DNA of 64,000 nt, taken from Mesorhizobium sp. GTDB taxonomy: Bacteria > Pseudomonadota > Alphaproteobacteria > Rhizobiales > Rhizobiaceae. The stretch's first letter is position 1, and every line of letters begins with the position of its first letter. The notes under the pieces are model-generated. The model made no database searches. It saw nothing but the letters and a program-made list of their open reading frames with translations, and was not told the DNA's origin. The stretch spans positions 32,720 through 96,719 of the forward strand of contig JAPUFC010000097.1 in assembly GCA_027492275.1 (NCBI GenBank), read 5' to 3'. Shown here one piece after another: positions 15,497-23,625 of this stretch. Position numbers and translations under genes: made by a program.

Positions 15497-16762
15497 ATGA
15501 TCATGGGCCGTCTTCATTGTGGCGTCGATTTCGGCACCACCAATTCCACCGTCGGCTTGTGTGCGCGCGGCTCCGAGCCTTTCCTCGTCGCGGTCGAGGG
15601 CGACCAGCCGACCATCCCTTCGGCGCTGTTCTTCAGCCTCGAGGACGGCAACGTCTATTTCGGCCGCGCCGCCGTCGGCGAATACATGCAGGGCACCGAG
15701 GGACGCTTCATGCGGGCGCTGAAGTCGATCCTCGGCACCAGCCTGATGAAGGAGACGACGCAGGTCGGTCGCGACCGCATGACCTTCCAGGGCTTGATCG
15801 GACGTTTCCTGCGCCAGTTGAGGAGCCGGCTGGAGGAGCAGCATGGCGAGGTGCCGGGGCAGGTGGTGCTCGGGCGGCCGGTCTTCTTCGTCGACGGCGA
15901 CGAGACCGCCGACCGCACCGCCCAGGACCAGCTTGAGGCGGCCGCCCGCGCCGAGGGTTTTCGCCACATCGAGTTCCAGTTCGAGCCGGTGGCGGCCGCG
16001 CTGCACGTCGAGCGCACGCTGGACAGGGAGGCGCTGGCGCTGGTGGTCGACATCGGCGGAGGCACCTCCGACTTTTCGGTCGTGCGACTGTCACCGGAGC
16101 GGTCGCGCGCGGTCGACCGCCGCGACGACATACTGAGCACGGCGGGCGTCCATGTCGGCGGCACGGATTTCGACCGCTGGCTGAACATCGCCGAGGTGAT
16201 GCCGCATATGGGCCTCGGCACCATGACCCGCGACGGCAAGCGCCACCTGCCAGTCTGGTACTTCAACGACATGGCGACCTGGCACCGCATCAACCAGCTC
16301 TATACGCAAAAAACGCTGCGCGACATCCAGTCGCTGATGCGCGAAGCGGCCGAGCCGGAGAGACTGGAGCGCTTCGAGCACCTGCTCGTCCACCGGTCCG
16401 GGCACAGGCTGGCGGGGCAGGTGGAGAAGGCGAAGATCGAGCTGACCGATACCGATGAGACGGCCATATCCCTGATCGAGCCGGGCCTGTCGCTGCGGCT
16501 GCCGGTGTCGAGACCAGCCTTCGAGGCGGCCACGGCGGATCTGGTGGCGAGGATCGGCGCCGCCATCGAGAACGCGCTGGCCGGCGCCGGTACCCCGGCC
16601 GCGGCGATCGACACGGTCATCATGACCGGCGGCGGCGCGCAGGTGCCCAGCGTGCGGGCTGCTGCGACGTCGCGGTTCCCCGAGGCGATCATCGTGCAGT
16701 CGGATCGCTTCGGCTCGGTCGGACTCGGGCTGGCGGTCGACGCGGCCAGGCGCTTCGGCTGA
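15497..16762 (+). CDS. Hsp70-family chaperone-like protein (YegD type)
   Basis: A 421-residue protein with the actin/Hsp70 ATPase fold but no full substrate-binding domain, so it is much shorter than DnaK (about 640). Phosphate 1 motif CGVDFGTTNST is near the N-terminus, phosphate 2 is LVVDIGGGTSDFSVV (about 181-195) and the adenosine motif is IMTGGGAQVPSV near 375. E. coli YegD is the closest well-known relative; its client is not established. The start may be the ATG at 15497 or the one at 15503; neither has a strong ribosome-binding site. It is divergent from the sulfur operon, but a shared function is not shown. Confidence 0.88.
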   Translation: MIMGRLHCGVDFGTTNSTVGLCARGSEPFLVAVEGDQPTIPSALFFSLEDGNVYFGRAAVGEYMQGTEGRFMRALKSILGTSLMKETTQVGRDRMTFQGLIGRFLRQLRSRLEEQHGEVPGQVVLGRPVFFVDGDETADRTAQDQLEAAARAEGFRHIEFQFEPVAAALHVERTLDREALALVVDIGGGTSDFSVVRLSPERSRAVDRRDDILSTAGVHVGGTDFDRWLNIAEVMPHMGLGTMTRDGKRHLPVWYFNDMATWHRINQLYTQKTLRDIQSLMREAAEPERLERFEHLLVHRSGHRLAGQVEKAKIELTDTDETAISLIEPGLSLRLPVSRPAFEAATADLVARIGAAIENALAGAGTPAAAIDTVIMTGGGAQVPSVRAAATSRFPEAIIVQSDRFGSVGLGLAVDAARRFG

Positions 16763-16776
16763 CGTTTTGCTCTCGT

Positions 16777-18702
16777 CTATTGCTGGCCTTGGGGCGTGAA
16801 AAGTCCTCGCAACTCGGCACTCGCCGCGAGCAGCCGCGCGCCAAAAACCTCCTCGCCCTTCGCCGACCAGTGGTCCTCGTCGGAATAGGTGTATTCGTTG
16901 TCGATGACGAAGTCGTCCAGCGCCAGCGGCCCGAGCAGGTCGCAGATCGACACGTAGGCGACGGTTCCCCCGCCTTGCCGCAGCGTCGCGGCTATGGCCC
17001 GGTCGACATCGGCGATGGGGAGGATCTGATCGCGCAGATAGTCCGTGCGGGGCGTCGAAGCCGCCATCGCGACGAGCTTGTCGATCTCGTAGCCCGGCTC
17101 CCACTGCGGCCCGACCCAGATCGCCGGCACGCCGAGCGCGGCGAGCCCGGCCAGATAGCGGGCCGTGGAGTCGATCGGCTCCTGCATGACGGGAAGGCGC
17201 TTCTGCGCGTCGAGAAGCTGGCCGCCTCTCTGCTTGTAGAGCACGGCGTCGAGGGAGGCGCGGTTGCGTTCGATGAAGGGGCCGAGCGCGTCGTAGAAGC
17301 AGCCCTCGCCGCCGGGCCGGCAACTGGCCGCCCAGATCGCCACGACATGCCGGCGCGTGCCGTTGACGGCCAGGGCGTTGAACAGGTCGTCGGCATGACT
17401 GTCGCCGACGACCAGCACCGCCTTGCCGGCTTCCGCGACGCAACGGTCGAATTGCCGCTGCAGATCGGCGTCGATGGTCTGCCGGTCGTACTGGCATGGC
17501 GACCGGAGATCGACCGTGCGCCGGGCGCTGGCCAGCATGGCCGCCGTGTCCGCCGGCAGCCGCCACTGCCAGCCCTTGCCGAGCGTGATCGCCGCGGCCA
17601 GCGCCAGGCAGGCCGCGGCGGCAGCCGCCGACCCGGCGACGAAGCGCGTTTCCGTGTCGGGCCTCGGCCGGCGCAGGGGCTGCTCCACCCAGCGGTGCAG
17701 CAGCGCGGCGAGCAGAAAGGAGGCCGCAAGCAGGCCGACGCGGTCGGCCGTCGTCAGCGACGAGACCGAATAAGCGTAGAGGACGAACAGCGGCCAGTGA
17801 ACAAGGTAGAGCGAATAGCTGATGCGCCCGATCCAGACGACGGGACGGTTGCGCAGCAGCCTGCCCGCGACGGGCGCGGCCGCGCCGGCATGGATGCAGA
17901 GCGCCGCGCCGAGCACCGGCACGAGGCTGAGCAGCCCCGGCAGATGCAGTTCGGCCGAAAACAGGTGCACCGATAGCGCGATCAGCCCCAGCCCGGCGAC
18001 GACGGCGAGATCGGCGAGCCTGTGGCTCCCACGCAGCGGCGGCAGCCACACCAGCGCCGCGCCGACGCAGAACTCGAACGCCCGGAACGGCGTCAGGAAG
18101 AAGGCGAGGTCGCGGTCCGGCAGCAGTTGCGCGCAGGCGAGGCTGACAAGCGCGAGCGCGGCCAGAACCGGGAACAGCAGGCGAGGGCCGACGCGCAGGC
18201 AGGCCAGGATAAGCACCGGCCAGACGAGGTAGAACTGTTCCTCGACGCCCAGCGACCAGGTGTGCAGCAACACCTTGAATTCCTTCGAGACGTCGAAATA
18301 GCCGCTTTCGGTGAAGTAGTAGATGTTGGAGACGGAGAGGATGGCGGTCGCCAGCTCGCGGCCGAACAGGCGGAAATGCTCGGGCGACAGGATGAGGAAG
18401 GACGCCGCGGCGCTGGCAGCGAGCACGACCGCCAGCGCCGGAAACAGCCGGCGCAGCCGGCGCAGGTAGAAGCGGCGAAAGCGGAAACCGCCGCTCCCGG
18501 CGATCTCGGCCGCCACCAGGCGCGTGATCAGGAAACCGCTGATGACGAAGAAGATGTCGACGCCGACGAACCCGCCGGAAAAACCGCTCCAGCCGAAATG
18601 GAACAGAAGGACCGGCATCACGGCCACCGCCCGAAGCCCGTCTATGTCGGGGCGATACGGCATGCTTCGGCCGGCGGAATGCGCGCGCGCATCCGAATTC
18701 AT
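16777..18702 (-). CDS. OafA/YrhL-type O-acyltransferase with C-terminal SGNH domain
   Basis: A 641-residue inner-membrane acyltransferase-3 protein that O-acylates a cell-surface polysaccharide. The N-terminal half has about ten membrane segments with family motifs YRPDIDGLRAVAV, FFVISGFLITRL, RFYLRRLRRLFPAL and HTWSLGVEEQFYLVWP. The C-terminal domain is an SGNH hydrolase-like unit with VLVVGDSHADDLFNAL (Ser nucleophile) and a distal SDEDHWSAKG (Asp-x-x-His). The ATG at 18702 has a weak CAGG upstream; 18663 is an alternative start 13 codons in. The gene ends 14 bp from the convergent Hsp70-like gene and begins 37 bp downstream of tRNA-Asn on the same strand. Confidence 0.9.
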   Translation of the reverse strand: MNSDARAHSAGRSMPYRPDIDGLRAVAVMPVLLFHFGWSGFSGGFVGVDIFFVISGFLITRLVAAEIAGSGGFRFRRFYLRRLRRLFPALAVVLAASAAASFLILSPEHFRLFGRELATAILSVSNIYYFTESGYFDVSKEFKVLLHTWSLGVEEQFYLVWPVLILACLRVGPRLLFPVLAALALVSLACAQLLPDRDLAFFLTPFRAFEFCVGAALVWLPPLRGSHRLADLAVVAGLGLIALSVHLFSAELHLPGLLSLVPVLGAALCIHAGAAAPVAGRLLRNRPVVWIGRISYSLYLVHWPLFVLYAYSVSSLTTADRVGLLAASFLLAALLHRWVEQPLRRPRPDTETRFVAGSAAAAAACLALAAAITLGKGWQWRLPADTAAMLASARRTVDLRSPCQYDRQTIDADLQRQFDRCVAEAGKAVLVVGDSHADDLFNALAVNGTRRHVVAIWAASCRPGGEGCFYDALGPFIERNRASLDAVLYKQRGGQLLDAQKRLPVMQEPIDSTARYLAGLAALGVPAIWVGPQWEPGYEIDKLVAMAASTPRTDYLRDQILPIADVDRAIAATLRQGGGTVAYVSICDLLGPLALDDFVIDNEYTYSDEDHWSAKGEEVFGARLLAASAELRGLFTPQGQQ

Positions 18703-18739
18703 TGCCTGTCGCAGGGTTTCGGCCGCTTTCCAGGAGAAG

Positions 18740-18814
18740 CTGGCTCCCCGGGCCGGATTCGAACCAGCGACCAACCGGTTAACAGCCGGTTGCTCTACCA
18801 CTGAGCTACCGGGG
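18740..18814 (-). tRNA. tRNA-Asn (GTT anticodon), CCA encoded
   Basis: On the minus strand the acceptor arm TCCCCGG (18808-18814) pairs with CCGGGGA (18744-18750), followed by discriminator G and an encoded CCA (18740-18742). The D arm AGCTCAGTGGTAGAGC, an anticodon stem-loop with CTGTTAA (anticodon GUU) and the T loop GGTTCGAATCC are all in place. It is a single isolated tRNA between the acyltransferase gene and a small membrane protein gene. Confidence 0.97.
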
Positions 18815-18964
18815 AATGTGAGCTCGTCGCAACGTGGCGCTGCCTATAGCAAACCCGTCCCGCATTTGCAAAGAACCTTCGGCAAACTTTTTTCCCTCGC
18901 AATGCCGCCCCCGCCGATCCATATCATGCCGGCCGGAACGCCGTCCGGCGACACGGCAGGCTGC

Positions 18965-19216
18965 ATGGAACACGAAAACCAACCGCGCAAGATTACCGTC
19001 TTCGGCCGGCAGTTCCACATGCCGCGCTCGCGCGCCGCGCGCGTCACCATCGGCGTCGTTCTCGTCTTCCTCGGCTGCCTGGGCTTCCTGCCGATCCTTG
19101 GCTTCTGGATGATTCCGCTGGGTCTCCTGGTTCTGTCCTACGAGTTCGCCTCCGTGCGCCGCCGCCGCCGCCGCTTCGTCGTCTGGTGGGAGCGCCGCCG
19201 GCAGCGCCGTTCGTGA
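18965..19216 (+). CDS. Small two-helix membrane protein
   Basis: An 83-residue protein with a basic N-terminus, one or two hydrophobic segments (about residues 26-60: VTIGVVLVFLGCLGFLPIL and FWMIPLGLLVLSYEF, broken by a Gly/Pro turn) and a very Arg-rich C-terminal tail. It resembles the PGPGW-type putative transmembrane family. The ATG at 18965 has GCAGGC just upstream; an earlier in-frame ATG at 18902 would add a Pro-rich stretch unlike the family. No partner gene is evident; cysE follows 113 bp later. Function unknown. Confidence 0.65.
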   Translation: MEHENQPRKITVFGRQFHMPRSRAARVTIGVVLVFLGCLGFLPILGFWMIPLGLLVLSYEFASVRRRRRRFVVWWERRRQRRS

Positions 19217-19329
19217 TTGCGCGTTGGCGCCGCGCCGGAGAACGGCTTTGGCCCAAACGGCCGATTTCGGGTTCAATGTACCTTGCCGCTGCACTATATA
19301 GGGCCTCCGGAAGGAAGGATGAGGCGCGT

Positions 19330-20178
19330 ATGAGCAAGCTCGTGACGGCAAGGGGCAACGTCGTTCAGCCGGTCGATCCGATCTGGAGCGAGGTCAGGCG
19401 CGAGGCGGGGGAATCGGTCGACAGGGACCCTTTGCTGGCAGCCTTCCTCTATTCGGCCATCCTCAACCAGCCGAGCCTCGAACAGGCCGTCATCCATCGC
19501 GTCGCCGAGCGGCTCGGCCATGCCGACGTCAACGCCGACATCATCCGCCAGACCTTCGACGCCATGCTGGAAGCCGTGCCGGAGCTGGGCAACTGGATGC
19601 GCGTCGACATCCAGGCCTATTACGATCGCGACCCGGCCTGTGACCGCTTCCTGATGCCGGTGCTCTATTTCAAGGGTTTTCACGCCATCCAGACGCATCG
19701 GCTGGCGCACTGGCTGTGGAGCCAGGGCCGCCGGGATTTCGCCCTCTATCTGCAGAGCCGCGCCTCGTCGATCTTCCAGACGGACATCAACCCGGCGGCG
19801 CGCATCGGCAAGGGCATCTTCATCGACCACGCGACCGGCGTCGTGGTCGGCGAGACCGCCGTGATCGAGGACGACGTGTCTATGCTGCACGGGGTGACGC
19901 TCGGCGGCACCGGCAAGGCCGGCGGCGACCGGCATCCCAAGATCAGGCACGGCGTGCTGATCGGCGCCGGGGCGAAGATTCTCGGCAACATCGAGGTCGG
20001 CCATTGCGCCAAGATCGCCGCCGGCTCGGTGGTTCTGGCGCCCGTCCCGCCCAACAAGACGGTGGCCGGCGTGCCGGCGCGCGTGGTCGGCGAATCCGGC
20101 TGCGAACGCCCCTCGCGCCAGATGGACCAGCTATTGCCGTCCCAGTCGATGGATCACGTCGTCACCTTCGACATTTGA
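19330..20178 (+). CDS. cysE: Serine O-acetyltransferase
   Basis: A 282-residue enzyme that makes O-acetyl-L-serine from serine and acetyl-CoA, the first step of cysteine synthesis. It has the N-terminal helical domain of CysE (about 1-150) and a left-handed beta-helix from about 165 with hexapeptide repeats and the active-site region FIDHATGVVVGETAVIEDDVSMLHGVTLGGTGK. The ATG at 19330 follows GAGGCGCGT. Being rich in surrounding sulfur genes does not make it part of the sulfur operon at 12-15 kb, which lies on the other strand. Its C-terminal tail ends in VTFDI; an Ile C-terminus is typical of CysE and docks into O-acetylserine sulfhydrylase. Confidence 0.95.
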   Translation: MSKLVTARGNVVQPVDPIWSEVRREAGESVDRDPLLAAFLYSAILNQPSLEQAVIHRVAERLGHADVNADIIRQTFDAMLEAVPELGNWMRVDIQAYYDRDPACDRFLMPVLYFKGFHAIQTHRLAHWLWSQGRRDFALYLQSRASSIFQTDINPAARIGKGIFIDHATGVVVGETAVIEDDVSMLHGVTLGGTGKAGGDRHPKIRHGVLIGAGAKILGNIEVGHCAKIAAGSVVLAPVPPNKTVAGVPARVVGESGCERPSRQMDQLLPSQSMDHVVTFDI

Positions 20179-20291
20179 TAGGCGACATCTGACCCGAACG
20201 TCGGCATCCGCGCCGGGAAGCCGCCTTTACAGGCGGCCCGGCGCCGTGCCAGAAGCCGCGCGAGCAAGCGGCAAAATGCGGAGCAAGAACC

Positions 20292-20492
20292 TTGAAACCA
20301 GACGAGATCAAGAAACTGGACGCTTATTTCAAGCGGACGTTCCAGAACGCCGCGATCCAGGTGAAAGCCCGTCCTCGCAAGGACGATTCGGCCGAGGTCT
20401 ATGTCGGCGACGAATTCCTCGGCATCGTCTTCAAGGACGAGGAGGACGGCGACTACAATTTCTCGATGGCCATTCTGGACGTCGATCTGTAG
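20292..20492 (+). CDS. DUF3126 family small protein
   Basis: A 66-residue soluble protein (KPDEIKKLDAYFKRTF at the N-terminus, DEEDGDYNFSMAILDVDL at the C-terminus) of the alphaproteobacterial DUF3126 family, commonly found after cysE. It starts with TTG at 20292, placed 8 nt after GGAG (20280-20283); no ATG is available. The gap to cysE is 113 bp, so the two could share a transcript. Function unknown. Confidence 0.85.
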   Translation: MKPDEIKKLDAYFKRTFQNAAIQVKARPRKDDSAEVYVGDEFLGIVFKDEEDGDYNFSMAILDVDL

Positions 20493-20499
20493 CGCCGCG

Positions 20500-21288
20500 C
20501 TACGGGCGTGCGTCCCGCGCGCCCAGGAACTCCTCGGCCTTGGCGCGCATGGCCGCCTCCAGCTCCCGCCAGTGCGGCAGCAGTTCGGCCGGGAAGCGGT
20601 AGGTCAGGCTCAGCGATTTTCCGACATGGACGTCGCGCTCGCACGGCGCGAGCGATTCGGTCGCGGAGCGGCCCGACAGGCAGCGCGCCGCGAACGGTTG
20701 CGCGCTGTCCGCGCCCGCCGCGACCATCAGCGTCTCGTTGGCGTAGCCTGAGCCTTCCTTGAAGTCGAAGGCGACGAGGCCGGCGGCGGCCGGCGTGCCG
20801 GGCTGGCGGACGATGTGGTCGTAGATCGGGCGAAGGCGGCCGCTCATGTCCTGCGACATGCTGCGCTCCTCGATCGACACGAACAGGATGCCCTTGCGCC
20901 CGCCCACATGGTTGAACTCGTCGCGGGTTCCGGCCGTGTAGCCGTCGAGGGCGGGCCACAGCAGATACAGGTCGAGCCGCTTCGCCGCGCCGTCGTGCCG
21001 GGCGCCCTGCTGCCGGATCATGTTGGCGGGGACGCTCAGCACGTCGTCGCCGATGGCGATCAGGTGCGGCGTCCGGTCGTCCGTGTGCCCGCCCAGGATG
21101 ACGCTGCGCCCGAGCATCTTGCCGCCCAGGCTAACGCACAGCGACAGCACCGCCAGGACGACGAATCCGTAGAAGATTCTGACCATCAGGGATGAACCGG
21201 CGACGCCGCTTGTCACTGGCGCGCCGGCTTCGGCATGCGTCATCGTCGTTTCCACGCTTGGTTGTCCGGCCACAGCATTGCCGGACAT
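20500..21288 (-). CDS. Hypothetical membrane-anchored protein
   Basis: A 262-residue protein with one N-terminal membrane helix (about residues 35-58, LMVRIFYGFVVLAVLSLCVSLGG) followed by a roughly 200-residue extracytoplasmic domain. Two cysteines there (in ARCLSGRS and APCERDV) could form a disulfide. No catalytic motif is recognised. Starts at 21288 (no ribosome-binding site) and 21243 (weak GTGGA) are both possible; both leave the membrane helix intact. It converges on the DUF3126 gene with 7 bp between stops. Homologues seem limited to rhizobial relatives, but I cannot confirm this here. Confidence 0.7.
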   Translation of the reverse strand: MSGNAVAGQPSVETTMTHAEAGAPVTSGVAGSSLMVRIFYGFVVLAVLSLCVSLGGKMLGRSVILGGHTDDRTPHLIAIGDDVLSVPANMIRQQGARHDGAAKRLDLYLLWPALDGYTAGTRDEFNHVGGRKGILFVSIEERSMSQDMSGRLRPIYDHIVRQPGTPAAAGLVAFDFKEGSGYANETLMVAAGADSAQPFAARCLSGRSATESLAPCERDVHVGKSLSLTYRFPAELLPHWRELEAAMRAKAEEFLGARDARP

Positions 21289-21386
21289 GGTAAACGGCCG
21301 GTAAACCGCCGGCGTCTGCGGCCGCGATTGTCATCGAAGGCGACCTTCTGCATAAGCGAGGTGTCAGCCAGAAGGAGAGCGCCCGC

Positions 21387-21914
21387 ATGCCGGTCTATTC
21401 GTTCGAGGGGATCGAGCCCGAATTCGTCGATCGCGCCAGCAACTGGATCGCGCCGGACGCCATGCTGGTCGGCAGGATACGCGTCGGGCGCGACGTGGGG
21501 ATCTGGTTCGGGGCCGCGTTGCGCGGCGACAACGAGCTCATCGCCATCGGCGACCGCTCGAACGTGCAGGAACACACGATCATGCACACCGATCCCGATT
21601 TTCCGCTCACCATCGGCCGGGGCTGCACCATCGGCCACCGCGCGCTGCTGCACGGCTGCACGATCGGCGACGACACGCTGGTCGGCATGGGCGCGATCGT
21701 GCTCAACGGCGCCCGCATCGGCCGCAACTCGCTGGTCGGCGCAGGCGCGCTGGTCACGGAAGGCAAGGAGTTCCCCGAAGGATCGCTGATCGTCGGCTCG
21801 CCCGCCAGGGTCGTGCGCGCGCTGGACGACAATGCGATCGCCGGCCTGCGCTCCGCCGCCGACCGCTACGTCCAGCGCGGACGGGAATTCGTGCGCGGCA
21901 TGCGCGAGGTCTGA
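21387..21914 (+). CDS. Gamma-carbonic anhydrase-like hexapeptide-repeat protein
   Basis: A 175-residue left-handed beta-helix protein of the gamma-carbonic anhydrase/PaaY family. Hexapeptide repeats run from about residue 18 to 140, and the three expected zinc-ligand histidines appear as QEHTIMHTD (two) and IGHRALLHGC. A C-terminal helix follows. The ATG at 21387 lies after GGAG. Family members hydrate CO2 or act on acyl-CoA thioesters; those in proteobacteria are often inactive in standard assays. It is monocistronic, ending at a terminator at 22019-22061. Confidence 0.88.
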   Translation: MPVYSFEGIEPEFVDRASNWIAPDAMLVGRIRVGRDVGIWFGAALRGDNELIAIGDRSNVQEHTIMHTDPDFPLTIGRGCTIGHRALLHGCTIGDDTLVGMGAIVLNGARIGRNSLVGAGALVTEGKEFPEGSLIVGSPARVVRALDDNAIAGLRSAADRYVQRGREFVRGMREV

Positions 21915-21951
21915 CCGGTCCGGCGCAGGCGATCGACGCCCGAAAAAGGAC

Positions 21952-22037
21952 GGAGCCGGCCCCGGGGACGGGGGCCGGCTCCTGAGCCCGGTCGTGGGGA
22001 CGGGGGCCGGCTCCTGAGCCCGGTCGTGGGGACGGGG
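21952..22037. repeat. 32-bp GC-rich tandem repeat with a long hairpin
   Basis: A 32-bp unit occurs twice in perfect tandem (21964-21995 and 21996-22027) with the first 10 bp of a third copy (22028-22037). The first copy also forms a perfect 12-bp inverted repeat with the sequence before it (GGAGCCGGCCCC at 21952-21963, complement at 21971-21982, 7-nt loop). It lies between the convergent carbonic anhydrase and cysteine peptidase genes. It may be a REP-like intergenic element that has duplicated. Confidence 0.75.
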
Positions 22038-22061
22038 AGTGGGGGACTCGACCGGGTTTTT
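22019..22061 (+). terminator. Rho-independent terminator after the carbonic anhydrase gene
   Basis: CCCGGTCG (22019-22026) pairs with CGACCGGG (22049-22056), followed at once by TTTTT. The 22-nt loop is long and comes from the partly duplicated repeat. The end of the convergent gene lies 8 bp downstream. Confidence 0.6.
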
Positions 22062-22069
22062 CGCTGTTC

Positions 22070-22672
22070 CTACCGGACGCTGCCCACGGCAACGGTCTGG
22101 CGGCTGTCGTTGATGCTGACCCACGCGCCGGAGTTCCGGTCCGACTGGCGCTTCAGATAGGTGTAGTCCGTATCGGTCCACAGCAGGACGCGCGCTTCCA
22201 GGTTGTCGAGGATGAAGTCGCCGCGGCTGGTCCGCACGGTCAGCACGGCGTGGCCATCGCCGTTGGGCTGGCGCACCACCGTGATGAGCAGATCGCCCGC
22301 CTCGAGGCCGAGCGCCATCAGCCGGCGGCGCTTTTCCAGCGCGTAGTCCTCGCAGTCGCCCACCGTCGTCGGGTAGGACCAGTATTCCTCGCGGCCCCAC
22401 ATCTCCATGTCGGTGCTCGGCGCGACCGCCGCGTTGACGGCGTCGTTGACGGCGATGATCTCGGACCAGAGCGCGCGTGTCAGCTCGGCCGGTCCGCGAT
22501 TGGAGGTGCGCTGCCGGCACTCCTGCGGCTCTCTCTGGCAGAATTCGTAGTGGCCCACCGGCTGCGTGGTGCGGCCGCCCGTCGGCATGAAGGCGCCTGC
22601 GGTCGCGGCCTGCGCGGAACCGATGATCCCCGCGGCTATCGCCGCAAGCAACAGCATCCCCTTTGCAGTCAT
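22070..22672 (-). CDS. Transglutaminase-like cysteine peptidase (BTLCP/DUF920 family)
   Basis: A 200-residue exported protein with a signal peptide (1 to about 22, GIIGSAQA). The papain/transglutaminase-like triad is visible: Cys in VGDCEDYALEKRR, His in DGHAVLTVRT and Asp in FILDNLEARV. LapG of this family cleaves the surface adhesin LapA in response to c-di-GMP through LapD; rhizobial BTLCP proteins are more diverse and often lack LapD. The start follows GGGGAGACAAGACG. A PilZ gene lies upstream on the same strand, a suggestive but unproven c-di-GMP link. Confidence 0.88.
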   Translation of the reverse strand: MTAKGMLLLAAIAAGIIGSAQAATAGAFMPTGGRTTQPVGHYEFCQREPQECRQRTSNRGPAELTRALWSEIIAVNDAVNAAVAPSTDMEMWGREEYWSYPTTVGDCEDYALEKRRRLMALGLEAGDLLITVVRQPNGDGHAVLTVRTSRGDFILDNLEARVLLWTDTDYTYLKRQSDRNSGAWVSINDSRQTVAVGSVR

Positions 22673-22847
22673 CGTCTTGTCTCCCCGTTCGAGTAGACAA
22701 TGACAGAGGCGGATTTATTTGACGCAAAACCGCGATGGCGATGTTGAATAAAAGAAAGGCCGAATAAGAATAAAAGTATCGGCGAATTTGATTCAAATTT
22801 TATCGATCTTGAATAGGCCCGTCCGCGCCGGTTTGGACGGCCGAAAC

Positions 22848-22870
22848 AAAAAACGCGCCCTCGGGCGCGC
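22848..22870 (-). terminator. Rho-independent terminator after the PilZ gene
   Basis: On the minus strand a 7-bp GC stem (CGCGCCC with GGGCGCG, tight loop) is followed by six Ts (22848-22853). It lies 26 bp past the PilZ stop codon. The adjoining stretch 22680-22830 is AT-rich for this genome and probably holds the promoter of the cysteine peptidase gene. Confidence 0.75.
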
Positions 22871-22896
22871 CTGTCGGAGACGGGATGGACGAACGA

Positions 22897-23514
22897 TCAG
22901 GAAAGGGGCGTGTTGAACTCCGAATCCAGCACTTCCTGCGGCTGGATCGCGGCGAACTCGATGGCGACGCCCTCGTCGAAGTGGCGCACGACCTGGCCGC
23001 GCATGGTGCCGAGCGTCACCTGGACGCCGATGGCCGGGCGCACGTCGATCTCGATGGCCGCGCCGGAGAGCGACAGGTCGATGATGCGGCACTGATACTG
23101 GCGACCGTCGGTCAGCACCAGCACGCTCATGGGATTGCGCGGCGCGACGCGCTCGTGGCGGCGATCCTCCGGCAGGTCGAGCTCGTGCTTGTTGGCGAGC
23201 CAGGTGAGCTGCGCGGCCAGCTTGTCCTTCTTGCGGTCGGAGGCGATGACCGTCATGGCGAAGCCGTCCTCGAGCGTGCGCGTGACGACGCCTTCGACGC
23301 GGCCGATATGGTCGATATAGGCGATGACCTTCTCGCCGGGCTGGCCTATGCGGTCGGCGCGAAGCGCCACGTTGCCCGGGGACATGTCGAGAACCTGGCA
23401 CGGATGCTCCGTGCGATCCTCCAGCATGAACCTGCCATAAATCTTGACACGGACGCGCTGGAAGTTCCGCCGCTCGGCTGTAGACGGCGCGAAATCCGTC
23501 GCCGCTGACTTCAT
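22897..23514 (-). CDS. Tandem PilZ-domain protein (c-di-GMP receptor candidate)
   Basis: A 205-residue cytoplasmic protein with two PilZ-like units. The first has ERRNFQRVRV (14-23) and a DMSPGN motif. The second has RRHERVAPR and the DLSLSGAAIEI motif, a close match to the RxxxR...(D/N)xSxxG c-di-GMP-binding pattern. It binds c-di-GMP by family inference and may pass the signal to motility, adhesion or polysaccharide functions. It is downstream of the PAS-domain gene on the same strand (111-bp gap) and ends in a clear terminator. Confidence 0.9.
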   Translation of the reverse strand: MKSAATDFAPSTAERRNFQRVRVKIYGRFMLEDRTEHPCQVLDMSPGNVALRADRIGQPGEKVIAYIDHIGRVEGVVTRTLEDGFAMTVIASDRKKDKLAAQLTWLANKHELDLPEDRRHERVAPRNPMSVLVLTDGRQYQCRIIDLSLSGAAIEIDVRPAIGVQVTLGTMRGQVVRHFDEGVAIEFAAIQPQEVLDSEFNTPLS

Positions 23515-23625
23515 TGTCGTCCCGACCCCCGTTGGACTTGGCGAATCTTGGATGAAACCACCGTCAAAATTAAGCCCGACAGGTTAATAACGTGTAATTT
23601 TCAGATTCGTCTACGGGCGATTTCG

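Noticed and set aside
18740-18814. tRNA-Asn as an attachment site of a genomic island carrying the acyltransferase
   Set aside because: No integrase and no repeated tRNA 3' end was seen nearby, and flanking genes look like normal chromosome.
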